From Neobacillus ginsengisoli (lineage in GTDB: Bacteria > Bacillota > Bacilli > Bacillales_B > DSM-18226): a DNA stretch of 64,000 nucleotides. Of the stretch, positions 61,471 to 64,000 are shown in pieces; the stretch's first letter is position 1; each line of letters opens with the position of its first letter. Under the pieces are notes generated by a model. The model had not been told where the DNA came from. It worked only from the letters and a program-made list of their open reading frames with translations, and made no database searches. Location of the stretch: positions 496,001 to 560,000 of the forward strand of contig NZ_JAUSTW010000003.1 in the NCBI RefSeq assembly GCF_030813055.1. The letters are read 5' to 3'. Made by a program: the position numbers and the translations under genes.

Positions 61471-61959
61471 TCACTGCAATTCTTTACTCATGTTGTACCA
61501 AACGACTCCACCATGCTCAGAGTTGGAAACACCTTTGTTGAGGTATCCAAAGTTTTCATAGAAGCGAATTAAGTTTTCTTTACAAGTGAGGGTAATCGTT
61601 TTACGTTTTTCCCCTCTTGCTTCGTTTTCAAAATAAGCAAGTAACGCTGATGCCACGCCCCGTTTTTGATATTGCGGGGACACTGCTAATCCTAAAATAG
61701 TTTGATGACCGCCGGAGGTTGGATTTGCCTTTATATTGCTAAAGAGGTCATCTGTAATGTAGGCAGCTTCTATGACGGGGCCATTAATCAAACCCACGAT
61801 CACACCCTCCTCTTCAGCTACAAAAAAACTATCTGGAATGAACTGAATGCGCTTTTCAAATGCTTCTTTCGTCGCAGCCTCTTCTTTTGTAAAGCAAAGA
61901 TGTTCAATAACTACAAGTTCAGGTAAATCCTTCATTTTTACATTTCGTATGTTCAACAA
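61471..61959 (-). CDS. GNAT family N-acetyltransferase
   Basis: About 162 residues from the TTG at 61959 (SD AAGGG 9 nt upstream); ATGs at 61968/61965 would give 165-166. The acetyl-CoA motif A reads ILGLAVSPQYQKRGVASALLAYFE and motif B follows (TLTCKENLIRFYENFGY). The N-terminal part NVKMKDLPELVVIEHLCF and the FEKRIQFIPDSFFVAEEEGVIVG segment are typical of arylalkylamine/small amine acetyltransferase-like members. It is convergent with the gene on its left. The acceptor substrate is unknown. Confidence 0.88.
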   Translation of the reverse strand: MLNIRNVKMKDLPELVVIEHLCFTKEEAATKEAFEKRIQFIPDSFFVAEEEGVIVGLINGPVIEAAYITDDLFSNIKANPTSGGHQTILGLAVSPQYQKRGVASALLAYFENEARGEKRKTITLTCKENLIRFYENFGYLNKGVSNSEHGGVVWYNMSKELQ

Positions 61960-61992
61960 AGCCATCATCCCTTCAAATTTGAAATGTGCCAA

Positions 61993-62450
61993 GGTGGTTG
62001 CTGGTTATTTACCATTAATGGAAATATTCTATATTATAGCAGCTGATAAACAAAGGATGGCGTTCATATAATGAGCATAATACATCAGCTCCTTAATGAG
62101 ATTATACGCAATTTCCAATAAGTGGTAAAATAATATTTAAATGACAAAGGGACAATCATCATAGGTTTGGCAAAATCAGCAATTTGCTTTATGAATTTCT
62201 TAAAACCAACAGAAGCGTCTGCTTTTCATGCAAACGCCTCTTAGAGGGTAATGACAGATGTTGTTGCTTTGGTGGTAATAATAACATATGCACTCAGAAT
62301 AAAAGGGAATGGACAAGTGCTGATTAAAGTAAATTAAATAGAGAAATGACAAAACAGCTTCTTTTCTATTAATGGACAAGCGTCCACACCCTGTTACAGA
62401 ACCAATCATATTTTATCTAAAAGAATGAGTATGAAAGGAAGAAGAGGTCA
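61993..62450. other. Gene-poor interval with one hairpin
   Basis: An imperfect inverted repeat (AGAAGCGTCTGC / GCAAACGCCTCT) lies at about 62211-62243. I see no gene with a ribosome binding site. Confidence 0.4.
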
Positions 62451-62840
62451 TTGGTGGAGAATGATAATAAACCGAACCGAGAAGTTGACCGTTTCTCAAG
62501 ATTTATGTTTGGAAACAGGAAATACAGAGAAACTTACAAATCAGTCGAAAATACTTTACATGAAGAGCCCGAACAAAAAGAGCAATCACTTTTCGATAGC
62601 AGATCAAATCGGTCCGATGATTGGTTTTTCGGGATTAGGAGAAAGGAATCTGCGGCCAACACTCACACCACTCCAAATCAGATAGATAATTTTCTTAACA
62701 ATGTGGATTATGATTTGCTTATGGAAACTATCGATATGTTTGTTACTACGTCTAAACAATTAAAACCATTATTTAAAGAATTCACCCCTCTTTTGCAGCG
62801 ATTTAGTAAAAAATTCACCTCCAATGAAGATGAGGCCTAA
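62451..62840 (+). CDS. Hypothetical protein, 129 residues
   Basis: A TTG start follows the purine-rich leader AAAGGAAGAAGAGG. The N-terminal half is polar and Asn/Arg/Glu-rich (MVENDNKPNREVDRFSRFMF). The C-terminal half forms amphipathic helices (NNVDYDLLMETIDMFVTTSK, FKEFTPLLQRFSKKF) and ends in an acidic tail. The C-terminal pattern resembles small Bacillus proteins of the YppG/YqfQ type associated with spores, but this is not a firm match. An alternative frame through 62425-62685 has no such pattern. A terminator follows. Confidence 0.6.
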   Translation: MVENDNKPNREVDRFSRFMFGNRKYRETYKSVENTLHEEPEQKEQSLFDSRSNRSDDWFFGIRRKESAANTHTTPNQIDNFLNNVDYDLLMETIDMFVTTSKQLKPLFKEFTPLLQRFSKKFTSNEDEA

Positions 62841-62875
62841 AATATGTAACAGTTGTTTTAAAATGGAGAGAGTAG

Positions 62876-62908
62876 AGAAAGGGATTGCCGAAGCAGTCCC
62901 TTTCTTCT
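62876..62908 (+). terminator. Terminator hairpin after the 129-residue protein gene
   Basis: AGAAAGGGA / TCCCTTTCT stem, 36 bp beyond the stop codon. Confidence 0.65.
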
Positions 62909-62950
62909 ACTCTTGCAACAGCTTGTTCAATAAAATGGATTTACATAACA

Positions 62951-62983
62951 AAAAAACTGCCGCAAGCGACAGCTTTTTTTCTT
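62951..62983. terminator. Terminator of ycnI
   Basis: AAGCTGTCGC-TT-GCGGCAGTTTTTTT on the minus strand, 32 bp beyond the ycnI stop codon. T residues flank it on both sides. Confidence 0.75.
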
Positions 62984-63014
62984 TATAAACGATTTTCTAC
63001 GTACACATAACAAC

Positions 63015-63641
63015 CTATTTTTTTCGAACTCCAAGGAAAATGGCTACGATTGAAAGTAGTGCAGAAAGTACTGATATGATAAGTGGTAGCGAACTTGTTC
63101 CTGTTGATGTAGAAACTGTATTTTGTTTTACATCCTGCTTAGTTGTCTGGTCAACTGCTGTATCTGAGACTATATTAGTGATTGAATGCGGTGTCTCTGA
63201 ACCTTGGTCCCCTGTCCATTCCACCACACTGCCATCTTTATAATATTGGTAAGCATCCCAAGCAGCTTTCGTTGCTTTGTCCGGATTTTTCGCAACAAAT
63301 ACAAAGCGTTGGAATTGATCAGGCAAAATGCCTTGTCCAGTCGTTTCAAATGTAATTGACGTTACCTTGCCATCAGAACCTTTTTGTGTTGTAAAATTCC
63401 ATCCTGCAAGCGGTTCGAACGAATCAAAATCTAAACCGGAAGGTATTTTTATCGTAAACTTAGTAGTAGGCACATCCTTTTCGGAAGGAACTTTTACGGT
63501 ATACGTTTCCTCTTCTCCAGTTGTGGAAGTTTTTGGAGTCACCTCAACATGAGCACTAGCAATACTACCAAACAAAAATAAACCTAATAGGGTTGGTAAA
63601 AAAACTCTCGATATTTTTTTAATAGTATGTTTCATTTTCAT
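63015..63641 (-). CDS. ycnI: YcnI family (DUF1775) copper-associated membrane protein
   Basis: The 208-residue protein has a signal peptide (1-30; LGLFLFGSIASA) whose cleavage exposes HVEVTPKTS. An N-terminal His with a nearby conserved Trp (LAGWNF) forms the mono-histidine copper site described for YcnI. A beta-sandwich domain follows (about 31-145; KFTIKIPSGLDFDSFEPLAG, GSVVEWTGDQGSETPH) and a C-terminal membrane helix (about 185-204) anchors it. It binds Cu(II) outside the membrane and takes part in copper handling with YcnJ-type importers. The partial gene upstream on the same strand might be such a partner. Confidence 0.92.
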   Translation of the reverse strand: MKMKHTIKKISRVFLPTLLGLFLFGSIASAHVEVTPKTSTTGEEETYTVKVPSEKDVPTTKFTIKIPSGLDFDSFEPLAGWNFTTQKGSDGKVTSITFETTGQGILPDQFQRFVFVAKNPDKATKAAWDAYQYYKDGSVVEWTGDQGSETPHSITNIVSDTAVDQTTKQDVKQNTVSTSTGTSSLPLIISVLSALLSIVAIFLGVRKK

Positions 63642-63927
63642 TCCCCTTTAACTAAAGCTTGGCTTCACCATAATATTAACTTAAAACATGAAAAGAACAT
63701 AAACAATATATAAATGTGAATAATTTGTGAAAAACGTGTTAAAAAGTAACATTTTTTCACAACAAAAAGTCATTCAACTCTTGTTCAACTACATTGCCCC
63801 TTTTGTTTCACAACACATGACAAAGAACTCGGAATTTCTCCAAGCTCTTTTTATAGTCAATTACTATGTAATTTTGTGGGATTTGACTTGTTTTTTCTGC
63901 GTTGCATCTCAAGTTAATACAATTATA

Positions 63928-64000
63928 TTATTGACCGGATTGTTCCGTACCTTGATCAAATGACGGAGTAGAACCATTGTCTTCATTCAGTTGCGTATTA
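63928..64000 (-). CDS. C-terminal end of a gene cut by the window edge
   Basis: An open minus-strand frame enters from the right edge and reads NTQLNEDNGSTPSFDQGTEQ, then SGQ and a stop at 63928. The residues are polar and give no family assignment. Because ycnJ precedes ycnI in Bacillus, a YcnJ-like copper protein or another envelope protein is possible but unproven. Confidence 0.45.
   Translation of the reverse strand, partial: NTQLNEDNGSTPSFDQGTEQSGQ

Noticed and set aside
62425..62685. An 86-codon plus-strand frame overlapping the 129-residue protein gene
   Set aside because: The composition is unlike a protein and it is truncated inside the better supported frame.
1..64000. rRNA, tRNA genes or CRISPR arrays
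   Set aside because: No tRNA cloverleaf signatures, rRNA segments or regularly spaced direct repeats with spacers were seen; the 55-bp repeats are dispersed and not in an array.

Overview
The window reads as chromosomal DNA of a low-GC endospore-forming Firmicute, most likely a member of the Bacillaceae. Supporting signs are strong AGGAGG-type ribosome binding sites, frequent TTG/GTG starts, U-tailed terminators, and Bacillus-type genes: a YugG/YugH-like AsnC-regulator and aminotransferase pair, YcnI, PspA, a SwrC-like RND pump, a YjbE-like TerC protein, a PAS sensor kinase of the sporulation-kinase type and a DUF421 (YetF) protein. The genus cannot be fixed from the sequence alone. No rRNA, tRNA, CRISPR array or intact mobile element was seen.

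Bases 1-20,650 form a catabolic island, almost all on the minus strand. From right to left it holds a second GntR regulator, allantoinase and an NCS1 permease; a first GntR regulator and a broken hydantoinase; an MFS transporter, an Asp/Glu-racemase-fold enzyme and a broken fumarylacetoacetate-hydrolase-family gene; a class II aldolase; thiol peroxidase (probably a bystander); an IclR regulator; and a five-gene operon with split transketolase, a four-carbon acid sugar kinase (DUF1537), a ThDP enzyme of the acetolactate synthase family and a TIM-barrel isomerase. A recurrent operator-like motif (about ATAAACAAC, three bases, GTTTC) lies upstream of the transketolase operon (twice), the aldolase, gntR1 and allB, and also beside decayed DNA. 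This suggests one IclR-controlled regulon, similar in logic to the allantoin/glyoxylate regulon that AllR controls in enterics. The island is partly decayed: an internally inverted allantoinase fragment, two iclR remnants in a duplicated segment, a truncated hydantoinase, an IS6-type transposase remnant, and a GH3 gene whose 3' end runs into an iclR remnant.

Bases 20,600-32,300 carry the GH3 hexosaminidase, a PAS histidine kinase, TerC, a broken ArsB/NhaD-type permease, a CPA2 antiporter behind an attenuator-like hairpin, a DeoR regulator with a Cof-type HAD phosphatase, a DUF421 protein and an OmpR-type two-component system. That system is followed upstream by a membrane protein, PspA and another small membrane protein (to 34,300), which looks like an envelope-stress module.

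Bases 34,500-58,300 are housekeeping and surface genes: an EAL protein, Nudix hydrolase, RND pump, secreted propeller-phosphoesterase, EamA transporter, broken pxpB/pxpC, secreted 5'-nucleotidase, HAD phosphatase, diguanylate cyclase, secreted metalloprotease with cell-wall-binding repeats, phosphoglycerate mutase, AsnC-type regulator with aminotransferase, and an ABC-2 exporter with an ArsR regulator whose promoter, operator and start codon coincide. Bases 58,400-64,000 hold small proteins, a VOC protein, an acetyltransferase and ycnI.

The most unusual non-coding signal is a dispersed 54-55 bp repeat with eight full or nearly full copies between 24.4 and 53.5 kb. Its palindromic core occurs in two flipped forms, and several copies lie exactly on or just beyond stop codons.
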